Source: Neocallimastix lanati (nom. inval.) (taxonomy: Eukaryota; Neocallimastigomycota; Neocallimastigomycetes; Neocallimastigales; Neocallimastigaceae). From it: DNA of 51,341 nt. The notes beneath the pieces are model-generated. The model was not told where the DNA came from. It ran no database searches and was given only the letters and a program-made list of their open reading frames with translations. This document shows, piece by piece, positions 1 through 11,189 of the stretch (within the stretch, counting starts at the first letter, position 1; each line of letters opens with the position of its first letter). A program made the position numbers and the translations under genes. Location: contig JACVTC010000306.1 in the NCBI GenBank assembly GCA_016946835.1, positions 1 through 51,341 on the forward strand, read 5' to 3'.

Positions 1-1004
1 GTGTGGTTGTAAATATTTACTAAATTCCTCAACTTCGTTTCTACGAATGACTCTTTCCATGTACATTTTTTCTAATATATTAGTATATACTTTGTCAATT
101 TGACCTTCACGTACTCTTTCATCTTTATATAATGTAGTTAGAAGACGTGTACGAAGGGGTCCAGCATTGGCAAGAACTGCACAAACAATTGCTTGAGAAA
201 GACATTTTAATCTATTATCTTTATCAATATTACTTTCATAAGAGAGTTCATGATATTTACTACATGCTGGTAAAAATTGTCTTTTATAATCAAGAATTCT
301 AACATTAGAAAATTTATAATGAATTTGTATTTCTGGATCTGTAGTATTTGATATTATAAAAGCAACACGATTAAGATAGGTTTCGGCAGTAATTGGATCT
401 TCATCTTCTAATAAAAGTCTAACAATATGAATATATATTTTAATTTTATAATCATCAGAAGTATTACGATACCCTGATTCTAATGGAATCTCCATTAAAA
501 CTTTGGCAGCTTCAGTCCATTGTTCATCTTCTTCTAATACTTTAGAGAGATTTTCATATGCTATAGAAGCCTATATCAAATAGTATATAATTAACATTAA
601 TTAAATTTCAAATTTTCTCTACTTATCGAATTAAATTGCAATATTTTTAAATATTAATGTTACATAAATTTTTAAATATGAAAAAATGACCTTACTTGTT
701 CTTCAAATGTTACAAGTCTTTTTTTTAAATTTTCAAATTATAATTTTCCAAATTTCTTGTTTATTAATATTTTCAATACTTTCACATTCAATTAATTTAT
801 CAATTGCTAGTTGAATTATTTGTCTTGAAATTGATAATACAACTGATTCTTGTATAATATGATTGAAAGATATTGAATATTATCCTTAAAATATTTTCAT
901 CAGTTATATTTTTAAATATATCTTTCAACAAGTTTCTTATATTTATCTAATTTATCTTTTTGGGGAGCATTAGTAATTTGCTCCAATTGATCATTTATTG
1001 ACAT
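1..1004 (-). CDS. CSN4: COP9 signalosome subunit 4, N-terminal part; exon 1 frame-disrupted; 3' end outside window
   Basis: Minus strand, join of 1-570 and 696-1004, running off the left edge. Exon 2 gives 190 uninterrupted codons that I recognise as CSN4: motifs such as IPLESGYR, LLLEDEDPITAETYLNR, QIHYKFSNVRILDYKR, TTLYKDERV and ILEKMYMERVIRRNEVEEF lie in the family order. CSN4 is a PCI-domain scaffold subunit of the COP9 signalosome, which removes Nedd8 from cullin-RING ubiquitin ligases. The PCI domain itself would lie mostly beyond the window. The start is the ATG at 1004-1002, giving MSINDQLEQ. Exon 1 contains the conserved SISRQ and VTFEEQ motifs but in different frames. I count about four single-base shifts near 921-926, 881-890, 861-870 and 731-740. 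Exon 2 has none. It is either a recent pseudogene or an assembly with homopolymer errors in exon 1. The family call is firm; intactness is not. Confidence 0.88.
571..695 (-). other. CSN4 intron 1
   Basis: On the minus strand the donor GTAAG is at 695-691 and the acceptor ATAG ends at 571. Splicing joins the codons for FEEQ to ASIAYENL in phase 0, exactly where the CSN4 family has FEEQ followed by AS. The intron is 125 bases and AT-rich. Confidence 0.85.
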
Positions 1005-2085
1005 ATTTATTAATACTTTATTATTTATTTTCTTTATATTTTTATTTACGATTCAAAAAATTTTCAGATAATAATAATAATAATATTAAATATTCAACAT
1101 AAGTATAAATATTTATTTTGATAAAAAATAATATATATTAAAACAACAATTAATGAATATTATAAACATATAATGTTAAATATAAATAATATAAAATAAA
1201 TTAGTAAATTTAATACATAAAAGATAATGTGATTTTATTTTTATTTTTTAATGGAATAATGAAACATAAATATATTCAGTAATAATATACTTTTACATAG
1301 AACTTTGGTAATATTTATAATAAATTTTTATAATACTAATACTAAATAATATAAAGTTTGAGTTATAAATAATTATTATTATAATTTATAGGTAACAATT
1401 ATTTATTACATGTTATATAAATATATTTTTGCCTTCATTAATTTTATTTTTAATTAATTCAAGTTAAAAATAACTTACATATTATGATAATTATTTTAAA
1501 ATAAAACTAATTTAAAATAGATTCTAAAATATTTATTATTTATAAAGTGAATAAATCTTAATGCTAATATTTATTATTTCAATATTTGGCATATTTCTAA
1601 AAATAATATTTCAAAATTTGAAATATTATTAGTTTAAATAAAAAATTATTATTTAAAAAATTATTTTTTTATTATATATATAATTATTATATTTTAATTG
1701 AATTTTTAATTTGAACCATTAATTCGTTAAGATATATTATTAATTTATATAAATTTTTTGTGGCTAAAAAAATATTACTATTATAATAATAAACACATAA
1801 ACACAATTATTTATTTCATAAGATTTTTCAACAAATTATTAGTATCTATATCATTTTATGAATATTATAAGAAAATTTTCTAATATTTAAATTTTTATAT
1901 TTTCATTAGTAACTTTTCATTATAAAACAAAAGTTTTCTATTAATATGTATAATAAAAATAATATTAAATATTTTTATCAATAACCTTTAAATTTATAAT
2001 ATTAATTTTATGAATATAAAATTAATAAATCTTAAAGGTTAAAAAAATTTTTTTTTCCTTAAACTTTTATTTAAATATTTATTTT
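1005..2085. other. AT-rich spacer upstream of CSN4
   Basis: No open frame of coding character, no RNA gene and no repeat element that I recognise. It presumably contains the CSN4 promoter, but I can point to no specific motif. Confidence 0.5.
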
Positions 2086-2701
2086 CAAAGAATATTTTAT
2101 TTTTAAAGAATATTTTATTTTAAAGAATATTTTATTTTTAAAGAATATTTTATTTTTAAAGAATTTTTTATTTTTAAAGAATATTTTATTTTTAAAGAAT
2201 ACTTTATTTTTAAAGAATATTATTTTTAATGAATATTTTATTTTTAAAGAATATTTTATTTTTAATGAATATTTTATTTTTAATGAATATTTTATTTATA
2301 TATTTAAAGATTTTAAAAACTTTTAATTTTAATTTTTATATTAATAAAAATATTATTTTTTTTATATTTTAATAATATTTAAAGACTATTTTTTGTATAT
2401 TTTTAAGATACATAAACCTTCTTATTTTATTTTTAAAGAATATTTTATTTTTAAAGAATATTTTATCTTTAAAGAATATTTTATCTTTAAAGAATATTTT
2501 ATTTTTAAAGAATATTTTATTTTTAAAGAATACTTTATTTTTAAAGAATATTATTTTTAATGAATATTTTATTTATATATTTAAAGATTTTAAAAACTTT
2601 TAATTTTAATTTTTATATTAATAAAAATATTATTTTTTTTATATTTTAATAATATTTAAAGACTATTTTTTGTATATTTTTAAGATACATAAACCTTCTT
2701 A
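2086..2701. repeat. Short tandem repeats inside a 277-bp direct duplication
   Basis: The region is made of an A/T unit of about 17 bases (TATTTTTAAAGAATATT and variants). On a larger scale the segment ending in the unique tail CATAAACCTTCTTA occurs twice, the tails starting at 2411 and 2688, so the period is 277 bases. The spacer after it (2702-3151) shows only low-complexity A/T sequence. Confidence 0.85.
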
Positions 2702-3160
2702 ATTGTTAATTTTTTTTTTAAATACTCTTCTTACAGATTTCAATAATATTTTATTTTTTTATATATATATAATGAGAATTTCAAAAATATTTTATTTTTT
2801 ATTTTTAAAGAATATTTTAGTTATATATTTATTTAAAGATATATTCTTCAAAAAAAAATATATTCTTTACATTAAAAAAAATTAAAATTAAAAGAATTTT
2901 TTTCTTTTTATATATAGATTTTTTTTAATTTTAATTTATTTATTTATTTATTTATTTATGTATTTATTTATTTATTTTAAATACTTTTTATCAATTTTGA
3001 CAAAAAATCGTAAATAAATATTTTCTTTTTACTAAAATTTTTATTTTTATTAAAGAACCTTTTTTTTTTTAATAATAATAATACATGATTTAATATTTTT
3101 TATTTTTTATATTCACATTCAATGGAACGTACATTTTTATTATATTAAATACATGACTTA

Positions 3161-3209
3161 GGGGAGTGTGCATTTCGAAAATTTTTATTACAAAAATTTG
3201 TATTTTGTT
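3161..3209 (+). repeat. Left terminal inverted repeat of the MULE
   Basis: Begins GGGGAGTGTG and continues with CATTTCGAAAATTTTTATTA. It matches the reverse complement of 7343-7388 with three bases inserted near the end. The 9-bp target duplication CATGACTTA precedes it at 3152-3160. Confidence 0.9.
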
Positions 3210-4082
3210 ATATGGCTTAAATATTTTTAATTTTAAGCCACTTAATTTTATTAAAATTTTAATGAAAAATAATTAATTAAATAATTAAATAAAATTACAA
3301 TTCTCAAAAATTTTCAAACACGTAATCTTACGTGTGGCGTATATCTAATTGTATCATAATTTTGTGTCTTTTTTCTACAATTTTTAAAAAGCCATATATT
3401 CACAATATGACGTGAATAATAATTGTGGTGATATTTTATGACGTAAATTTATAAGCTACCAAGAATTTGGCGAAATTCAACTGGACGAAATTCAACTTTT
3501 GGCGAAATACAACACTTCAATAAATAAAACATTAAATAAAAATAAGAAATAAGAAAACTTTTTTTTTAAACATTGAACAATAAAATAAAAATAAATAAAT
3601 ATTTTATTTTTTAATGCTTAAAAAATAAAATAAAATTAAATAAACATTTTTTTTTAAACATTGAACAATAAAATAAAAATAAAAAAAAAAAAAATAAGAA
3701 ATACAAAAAATTTTTTTTTAAACATTTAAAAATAAAATAAAATAATAAGAAAACTTTTTTTTTTTAAACATTAAAAAATAAAAAAAAAAAGTAAAATAAA
3801 AAATAAAAAAAAAAAAATAAAATAAAAAATAAAAAAAATAAAATAAAATAAACAATAAAAATAAAAAAAAAATAAAAATAAATTAATAAAATAGTAAATA
3901 AAAAAATAATAAATAATTAATAATTAAATAATTATTTAAATAATTATATAATTAATTAAAAAAGGATTATTATTTTAAATATTAAAAAAGTAAAAGTTTC
4001 AAAGCATTTAAAAGTATATTTATTAAATATTTTATTGGAAAATTTTAATTATCAATTGAAGACAATATAGAAATTGAAATAA
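3210..4082. other. MULE 5' untranslated region, low complexity
   Basis: Contains short copies of GGCGAAATTCAACT near 3468-3510, then long A-rich AAATAAAA repeats from about 3530 to 3900. No gene seen. Confidence 0.6.
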
Positions 4083-5492
4083 ATGAAACAAATCGAGGAA
4101 ATGAACAAATTATTATTAATAAAAAATACAAATTTAATTTTTCATTTCAAAGGAAAGATATCAAAAATTTATAGATGCACTGAATATATGACTTTAAATA
4201 AATGTAAATCTTTAATTATTTTAAATGATAAAAAGGAGGTTTTAAAATATGAAAGTTTACATAACCATCTCGAAAAAGAAATTGATGTGTCTATATCAGT
4301 AGCAAAACATAAAATTAAGGAAGAAATTAGGAAAAATTCAATTCCTATGGTTATAAAACCTAAACATATATTTAATGCCGTTTCTCAAGAAATGGGGGCT
4401 TATATGTCCCGAATATAGTACAATTTGATCCCAAATAATAAGAAATATAAATAAACAATTTCCTCCAAACATAAAAAGTTTTGATGATATTCCCATTGAA
4501 TCAAAAAATTATAAAACGAAAAGAAATGAAAATTTTATGATATTTAAAAATACTGATCTAATAATCTTTCAATCACCATTCCAAGCATATTTATTTTCGA
4601 ATTATCATAAAAATATATTTGCGGACTGAACATTTTATGCAGCACCGAAATTTAGTTATCAGTTATTTATAACAAGAACTTATGTTGGGGAATTTAATAT
4701 GTTTTACACTACTTCCATTTCTATATTAAAAAATAAAAAACAATCTACATATGAAACATTATTTAAAGAAATAAAAAAAAATGCAAATAAATTTAGGAGT
4801 AATACATTAATTACTACAATTAATTTTCATTGTGATTTTGAACAAGGTATATCTAATGCCGCAAAAAAAATTTTTCCCAATATAAATATTAAATATTGTG
4901 TTTGGCATTACAAAAGATCATTAGAAAAACAAAAAAATATATTATGTTATCATGAAGTGAAGAATAATAATGATGTATATATTTATTATAAAGCTATTTC
5001 GAACTTACCATTTATAAACCCTAACTATATATTTGATTTTTATATTATAATAAAAAGAATTTGTCAAAAAAAAGTATAATAATTTTCTACAATTTTTAGA
5101 GTATTTTAATAAAAATTATTTACTTAAGTATAATGTTAATAATTGGAATTATTATGAAAATATAGAGCATTTAACAAACAATGCATCAGAACCTTATAAT
5201 AGCTACTTAAATAATATATTTCCAAATAAACCTTTATTTTATAAAATAATATATATATTAAAAGAAGAAGAAAACTTATCTTATAATGATTACCAAAGGA
5301 GAACTAAATGAACTTTGGGGAAAAAAAAAGCAAAAAATATTTAGTGCAACTGATGAAATTAAAATTTTAATTGAAAATTACAAAAGTAAGGAAATCAATT
5401 TATTTTATAATGGATGCAACAGAAATGAATTAGTTAAATTATGGAAAGATTGTTTAATTGATTTAAACGATATAAATATTAATTTAAAATAA
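4083..5492 (+). pseudogene. MULE transposase with N-terminal FLYWCH-type zinc finger, broken
   Basis: The first frame (4083-4418) has a FLYWCH-like pattern, YRC followed by a second Cys and LHNH, as in many fungal and animal MULE transposases. After a frameshift near 4400 the reading continues in another frame through FADxTFYAAP, where a TGA at about 4627 sits at a normally conserved Gly. It then runs through TTINFHCDFEQG and NAAKKIFPNINIKYCVWHYKRS at 4699-5079, the hallmark core of the MULE transposase domain. A further shift leads to HLTNNASEPYNSYLNN around 5170-5215, which carries the expected catalytic Glu. The three acidic catalytic residues (FAD, CDFE, ASE) are therefore all visible although the frame is broken at least four times. 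A last fragment at 5286-5492 is probably the C-terminus. It would have cut and moved the element; it is now inactive. Confidence 0.85.
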
Positions 5493-5704
5493 ATAATCTT
5501 AATTTAAAAAAATGCTAGAAAAATACAAATTTATTTATTTTAAATTTATATTTATAATCGTTTAAATAATAATTAAATAATCTTAATTTAAAAAAATACA
5601 AATTTATTTACCTATTGTGTTTATTTAATAATCTTAATAGAAATTATCTTTTAGCTATTTTTATTAAGTAATTTATAACTAAAACCGATATATTTGATAC
5701 TAGT

Positions 5705-5913
5705 TAAAATTTTATTAATATCAATATCAATATTATATAATTATAAATTTTATTAATATCAATATCAATATTATATAATTATAAATTTTATTAATATCAA
5801 TATCAATATTATATAATTATAAATTTTATTAATATCAATATCAATATTATATAATTATAAATTTTATTAATATCAATATCAATATTATATAATTATAAAT
5901 TTTATTAATATCA
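5705..5913. repeat. 38-bp tandem array, about 5.5 copies
   Basis: The unit contains TTATTAATATCAATATCAAT followed by ATTATATAATTATAAATT. Copies are identical over most of the array, so it expanded recently inside the MULE. Confidence 0.9.
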
Positions 5914-6280
5914 ATATACTTTTCAAAATTAATTATGTTATTAAAAATATTAAATTCAATAAAAGATTTTTATTATTTTATTAAAATTCAAATTGTTATT
6001 ATTATATTTTAATAATAATTGATTCATATTGATCAAACATTATAAATATCACTACCCAAATAATTAATTATTTTAATAGGAACAATTATTTAACTCTTAT
6101 TGTTTTAATTTTTAATTATTATATTATTTAAATTAATATATATATATATATATCGTTTATGAAAATATGAATTATAAATAATTAAAATTATTTACTTTTT
6201 ATTTAATTTTTTTTATTTACTATTTATTTATTTTTTTTATAATAAAATATAATAATTAAAAGACAAACGTTAATAAAACT

Positions 6281-6328
<48 letters not shown>

Positions 6329-6584
6329 AAATAAATGAAAAAAAAGTTAAAATATATGATTCCTATATATATAAAATAATTATTATATATTTTTTTATTT
6401 TATTTTATTTTATTTTATATTTATTTCACCTATATACTTTATTATTTAATATTTTATATATGTTAAACTTATATATATTTATATGGTTTATATATTATCT
6501 TAATTTTTAAAAAAATAATATTTAGTTTAATAATAAATTTAAAATTAATCTATAAAAAATATATTATTTATTTATTTAACCACA
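5914..6584. other. AT-rich MULE interior with a 41-base T run
   Basis: The T homopolymer is at 6284-6324. No gene is visible. Homopolymer length here is likely to be uncertain in any assembly. Confidence 0.6.
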
Positions 6585-7025
6585 CTAACACCAACCATAT
6601 TCAGTAAGATAGTATTTACCAACTATATCATAAACACGAGCATCACGATCAACATAACCTCTCCATGAAAATCCACCTCTTGTGTTATTTGGTGTGTAAT
6701 AACATCCATTTTTGGTACTTATATGTCTAGTAACCCATTTACATTTATCTAGATTTTTATATTGTGTATCTCTAAGATATGCTTCAACGGGGATTTCTCT
6801 ATAATTAGCTACTGAATTACGGAGGAAACAGTAATAAAATCCACGATTACTATTTTTTATAATACCATAACCTTTACATATATATGTATTTTTTCAATCT
6901 CTAGAATTAAGGAAATATAGATGAGATATATCTGAATATATAGCTGGTCCAACCAATTTTATACCACAAACATAAGTAATGCATGCAGTAACAATTAATA
7001 AAGCAGTTTATAATTTTTTAAACAT
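6585..7025 (-). pseudogene. Small secreted-type Cys-containing protein, relic inside the MULE
   Basis: A minus-strand frame of 147 codons from ATG (7025-7023) to TAG (6587-6585) is interrupted only by TAA at codon 6 and one TGA near codon 44. The N-terminus has the shape of a signal peptide: MFKKL, a stop, then the hydrophobic stretch TALLIVTACITYVCG. The rest is far less A/T-biased than its surroundings and reads as ordinary protein, with several Cys (ICKG, YYCFL, DKCKW, NGCYY, final WC) and aromatic-rich segments (GGFSWRGYVDRDARVYD). I do not recognise the family. A short secreted protein of this type in a fungus would be an effector candidate, which is inference. It lies antisense to the transposase, inside the MULE ends, so it looks like captured cargo. 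The stop count suggests recent death or misassembly. Confidence 0.6.
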
Positions 7026-7342
7026 TTTAATTTATAAAATTAATACTTTAATATAATATTATGAAAAGTACTAATTATAAACCTATTTATATATTTATTT
7101 TTTTTAATTATTCAATTATGTAATTACGTATGTAATTCTGTTGATAATATAAACAAGGTATTGATAATAATTAATAATATTTAAAATAAAATAAAAAAAT
7201 ATAATAATTATTTTATATATACAATAATTATATTTTTTTTTATTTAATTTTCTAAAAAAAATTTTTTTAGTCATTTATAATTAATTTATTAATTTATTTA
7301 TTTATTACATTATAATGCGCCATGTTTTCCGAAATGCACTAC

Positions 7343-7388
7343 AACAAAATACAAATTTTTGTAATAAAAATTTTCGAAATGACACCCC
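7343..7388 (-). repeat. Right terminal inverted repeat of the MULE
   Basis: Read on the minus strand it begins GGGGTGTCATTTCG and matches the left repeat. The target duplication CATGACTTA follows at 7389-7397. Just inside it, at 7328-7340, is a further copy of the TGCATTTCG motif, suggesting subterminal repeats. Confidence 0.9.
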
Positions 7389-7597
7389 CATGACTTAATA
7401 GAAATAATACAAAAGAGGCTTATAAAAAATTTTTTAAAACTATATTATTTGTATCATAAACTATATAAACTATATTTATTGTAATATATCCTATCTATTT
7501 ATAATATACTATTTAATATTTAATATTTAAAATTATAATAAAATAAAAGTATTGAATAACGTGTTAATTAAAAATATAAATTAAAAATACTAATTTT

Positions 7598-7899
7598 CTA
7601 ACATTCCCCCCTAAACAAAGTATTATCAAAAACTTTGTTTGCAAAATTAGTTATTTGATTTTTATTAACAGCTTTTGTTAAAATATCTGCTAAATTTTCT
7701 TCAGATTTAATGTAATGTAAAATTACTTCTTTTCTTTCAATATTTTCTTTAAAGTAGTGATAGCTAACTCTTACATGTCTAAGTTTTTTGCTAATAGCAT
7801 AATTTTCAGCAGCAAATAAGGATGCTCTGATGTCTCCATTTAAATTTATTACAAATTTCATTTAAACATTTCATTTAGCATATTTTTAATCTATAAGCC
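7598..7899 (-). pseudogene. Copia RNase H C-terminal fragment
   Basis: The end of the copia polyprotein. Residues KKLRHVRVSYHYFKENIERK and LHYIKSEENLADILTKAVNK match the last conserved block of copia RNase H (normally an HxDxRYHF motif, then EENxADxLTK). The open frame starts at 7861; the 38 bases up to the solo LTR belong to the same protein but contain stops. The stop codon lies in the first six bases of the 3' LTR. Confidence 0.85.
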
Positions 7900-8650
7900 T
7901 GTAAAGAGTTTGGAAGAAACAGATTACAAATAACAAAATACACAAAATATTTTAAACACGTAATAAAAGATTCCTTTTTTAATAAATAATCTTTTATTAA
8001 ATTTAAAAATAAATCTCTTCTCGTTATTAACTATTTGATAGTCAATAGCTAATACATCGATTTAATTATAAAAATTTACATGTATTTATTTTTTTTCATT
8101 ATTACATTTTAATATATCAAACCTATTTAATATACATATATTACTATTTATTTATAAACAAAATATTTATTAATAATTTTATTAAATAATAATTAACTAA
8201 AACTAAACAATAATTAATTCAATAAGCTTTCAACTTATTTACAATAATAATTGAATTCAATAAGAACTCATTTATTATTTATTTATTATTTAAATATTAT
8301 TAATACTAATGTTTATGTATTTACAATTCAAAACTATTTTTATAAACTATTTAAACTAATTTTAACTATTAAAACTATTCCGAAATTAATTTTAAAGTAT
8401 TTTAAACTAACTAAACTAAGTTAAATAGAATAACTATTTTAAATAAACTAAACTAAATTAACTAACTTAAATAAATTATTTAAATTAAATTTATTATCCA
8501 AAATTATTTAAATAATAATTTATCCTTTATGAAAAGTTTACATAAATTTATAATTAATTTTCATATACGTAAATTATAAATTTATGTAATTTTATTACAT
8601 TAATTTATTATGTAATAATTAATTTTTAAAGATTTTATTAAATCTTTACA
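7900..8650 (-). mobile_element. Solo LTR A, 751 bp
   Basis: Begins TGTAAAG and ends CTTTACA on the plus strand; the orientation is set to minus by the TATA motif and by homology to solo LTR B and the GY1 LTRs. Flanks are AAGCC (7895-7899) and AAACC (8651-8655), a 5-bp target duplication with one mismatch. It interrupts copia RNase H. It is about as diverged from copy B (19479-20248) as expected for an older insertion. Confidence 0.85.
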
Positions 8651-8754
8651 AAACCATTTGCTACAGCTTCAGAAAGGGCAATATATTCTACTTATGCAGT
8701 AGTTCTTGTTACTGATTGTTGTTGTCTGGACATCCAAGCGATTGATCCTGAGGC
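8651..8754 (-). pseudogene. Copia RNase H fragment between two solo LTRs
   Basis: The minus-strand reading GSIAWMSRQQQSVTRTTA, a TAA stop, then VEYIALSEAVANG is the copia block usually seen as SWKSKKQ...STTEAEYxALSEA. It is too short for any gene finder, but it connects the fragments on either side. Confidence 0.85.
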
Positions 8755-10197
8755 TGTAAAGATATGATCAATATCTTTAGTACATTAATTAATTTATTTT
8801 GTACATTAAATTATTTAATGTAATTCACGTTTACAAAATAATGCTAATGCATTAAATTATGTAAAAATATATTAATTTATGAAATTAATTGATTTATGAA
8901 AATTAATAATAAATTTATATTTCATATAATATATAAATTTAAAAATATAAAATTAATTTTTAAATAACCTAAAATTTAGTAATAAAATATTTTAATAATT
9001 TTAGTTTAGTTTAATTTTAGTTTAGTTTAATAATCATAAAAATTAAATAGTAATATATAATTAATAGTATTAATAATAAAAGAATAATAAATAAATAATA
9101 AATAAGAACTTATTCAATTTGAGTCAAAACAAATTGAATAAAAAGCTTATTGAATTAGTTTTAGTTTTTTATAACTTTATTTAATTTTAGATTAGTTTTT
9201 GTTTATTTTATATTGAATATATGTTTAAATAAATAGAAATAGTATATTATAATATAATTAAGAAAAAATATAAATACATGTAAAATTATTCTATTAAAAA
9301 AAAATGTAGTTGTTATTAACTATTTTACAGTTAATAACTGTAAAAGAAAACACAAAAATAGATTACAATAACAAAATACAATAAATTTTATTTTATTAAA
9401 AAATTTTTTATTAAAATATATTTTATTAATATTTAATAGTTATTCGTTAAAATAACAATTACATCGAGAAAAAATGTGAAAAGTATCTTCTATTTATACC
9501 TTTCCTAAATACATTGATAATATATTATTTTATTTAAATTACATATATTTTAATATAAAACTATCCTAATGAATTTTATTAAATAATAAATTTATAAACT
9601 ATAACTAAATTTAGAAAAATATAATTATTAATAAAACTAAATACTAAATAATTAAAATTAAGTACATTTATTATCTATTTATTATTTTAATATTATAAGT
9701 AAAGTCTTTATTTATTTTCGATTTAAAAACAATGTTAAAGGAGTCATGATTAAATTTTGAAACTTAATTTTCACAAAATAAATTATTAATTTATTTTGTT
9801 TTAAACTTTAATTAATTCATTTAAATTATTTTACAACAATAATTTTCTCAGAATTAAAATTTATAAAAATTATTACATTAAAAATTTATCTTGTGGCTTA
9901 AAGAATATAATTCAAAAATTTAGTTCATATGATTTATTTACTTTGCTTATTATTTTATAAATCAAAGAATAATTTACATTTTTGAATTACACAAGAAAAA
10001 TTTTTAATTTAAAATGTGATTGGGATAATCACATCTTTACAATAACTAATAAAAAGAATTTTTATAATAAAGTGATTAATAAAAGAATTTTTTTTAAAAA
10101 ATAAATTTCATTTGAGTATTGTTATTGATAGTGTTGTTTTTGTTGTTTTTTTTGTTTTTTCGTAATTGTAATCTGCTCCATAAGGAACATTTTTACA
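8755..10197 (+). mobile_element. Solo LTR C of the GY1 family, interrupted by solo LTR D
   Basis: A plus-oriented copy of the GY1 LTR: 8755-9338 and 10042-10197 align with the reverse complement of 11190-11951. Ends are TGTAAAGATATGATC and AAGGAACATTTTTACA. The target duplication is perfect, GAGGC at 8750-8754 and 10198-10202, so it is a genuine solo LTR inserted in the copia gene. It has drifted slightly from the GY1 copies and is therefore older. Confidence 0.92.
9339..10041 (-). mobile_element. Solo LTR D nested in solo LTR C, 703 bp
   Basis: Ends TGTAAAAG and CTTTACA, with a perfect 5-bp duplication ATAAC at 9334-9338 and 10042-10046. A minus-strand TATA box (GTATAAATAGAAG, near 9490-9505) followed by a potential hairpin fixes its orientation. 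The sequence is related to, but clearly distinct from, the LTR A/B and GY1 families. Confidence 0.9.
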
Positions 10198-11189
10198 GAG
10201 GCTAAGAAAAAAAATTTTCCTGAAGTGGATTTGCTATTTGATAAATCTCTAGTAAAATCAGAATCTGTATAACCAATTAATTTTCCTTTATTTTTGTATG
10301 AAATGTAATAATTCTTAGTTTGATTTAAATATTTAAGGATGTTGACTACTTTGTTCCAATTTGATACTGTTGGATTTGAATTTTTTCTTGATGCCTTACT
10401 AACAGAGAAAGATATATCAGGTCTTATCGATTTAGATACATGTATTAAACAACCAACTGCGCTCTGGTAAATAGTCTTATCAAAAAGTGTTTTATTAATT
10501 AGTTTAATGTCATCACCAGTACATGGAGTAGAAGCTTTTTGATTTTCTTTAATATATTAAATTTTTTTAAAATGTTTTCAATATAGTTTTCTTGAGAGAT
10601 TGTATATCCAAATTTATTTTTCCTAACATTTAATCCTAAAATATGATTTATTTCTTCGCACTTGGATATTTTAAAATTGTTCTTAATAATATTAATAATA
10701 TTAAAAATTTCTTTTTTAATACCTGTTATTAACATATCATCGATATATAAAGCTACTAAACATATTACATTATTTTTATTATCTCACTTAACGAATAAAC
10801 ATTGTTCACTTCTTAATTGATATAGCCCTTTTTTGATCAAAAATTTACTAATTGTTTGGTTCCATTCTCGACCAGCCTATTTCAATCAATACAGTGCCTT
10901 ATTTAATTTACAATAACCTTCATTATAATTTTCATGTCCTTCTGGTAGTTTCATATAAATATCATTATGTAATTTGGCATTGAGATATGCGTCTTTCACA
11001 TCTAATTGTTGAATGTTCCGATTAAATAAAGAAGCTAATGCTATTGTTAATCTTAAACTTTCTACTGGTAGTGTTGGAGAAAAAGTTAATTCATAATCGA
11101 CTCCTTCAATTTGATTATATCCTTTTACTACTACTCTTGCTTTGTATTTTTCTAAATTATTATTCCCATCATATTTCTTCGTAAATACC
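10198..11189 (-). pseudogene. Copia reverse transcriptase fragment
   Basis: From right to left: KYKARVVVKGYNQIEGVDYE, FSPTLPVESLRLTIALAS, QLDVKDAYLNAKLHNDIYMK (with the first catalytic Asp) and LPEGHEN. Next comes a stretch with three in-frame stops leading to LYIDDMLIT near 10730-10760, which contains the catalytic DD. After that are ILGLNVRKNKFGYTISQENY, then IYQSAVGCLIHVSKSIRPDI and YTDSDF further left. A frameshift separates 10499-10735 from the rest. The strand, order and motifs are typical of Ty1/copia. Two of the stops fit C-to-T type changes (CAG to TAG, TGG to TGA), which is too few to claim repeat-induced mutation. Confidence 0.9.

Larger units (their letters stand above)
3161..7388 (+). 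mobile_element. Mutator-like DNA transposon (MULE), 4228 bp, decayed
   Basis: The element is bounded by terminal inverted repeats (3161-3209 and 7343-7388) that begin GGGG and share an identical stretch of about 39 bases. It is flanked by a perfect 9-bp target duplication, CATGACTTA, at 3152-3160 and 7389-7397. Nine-base duplications are characteristic of Mutator-like elements, and the interior holds a recognisable FLYWCH/MULE transposase pseudogene on the plus strand, so ends, duplication and protein agree. Also inside are AT microsatellites, a 38-bp tandem array, a 41-base T run and, on the opposite strand, a decayed gene for a small secreted-type protein. The element cannot move by its own protein. 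It lies immediately beyond the 3' end of the copia element and may have landed in that element's 3' LTR. Confidence 0.9.

Noticed and set aside
2703-2885. Open frame of 60 codons
   Set aside because: Made only of Phe, Ile, Leu, Lys and Tyr from A/T-rich repeat sequence, with no coding character.
4083-5492. TGA codons inside recognisable proteins might indicate a reassigned code
   Set aside because: Such TGA codons occur only in frames that are also shifted or broken (MULE, copia, GY3d1). The long intact frames of GY1, GY2, GY3d2 and GY5 contain no internal stop.
10198-11189. Repeat-induced point mutation in the copia fragment
   Set aside because: Only two of the visible stops fit C-to-T changes and another is G-to-T. 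In sequence this A/T-rich no reliable signature can be read by eye.
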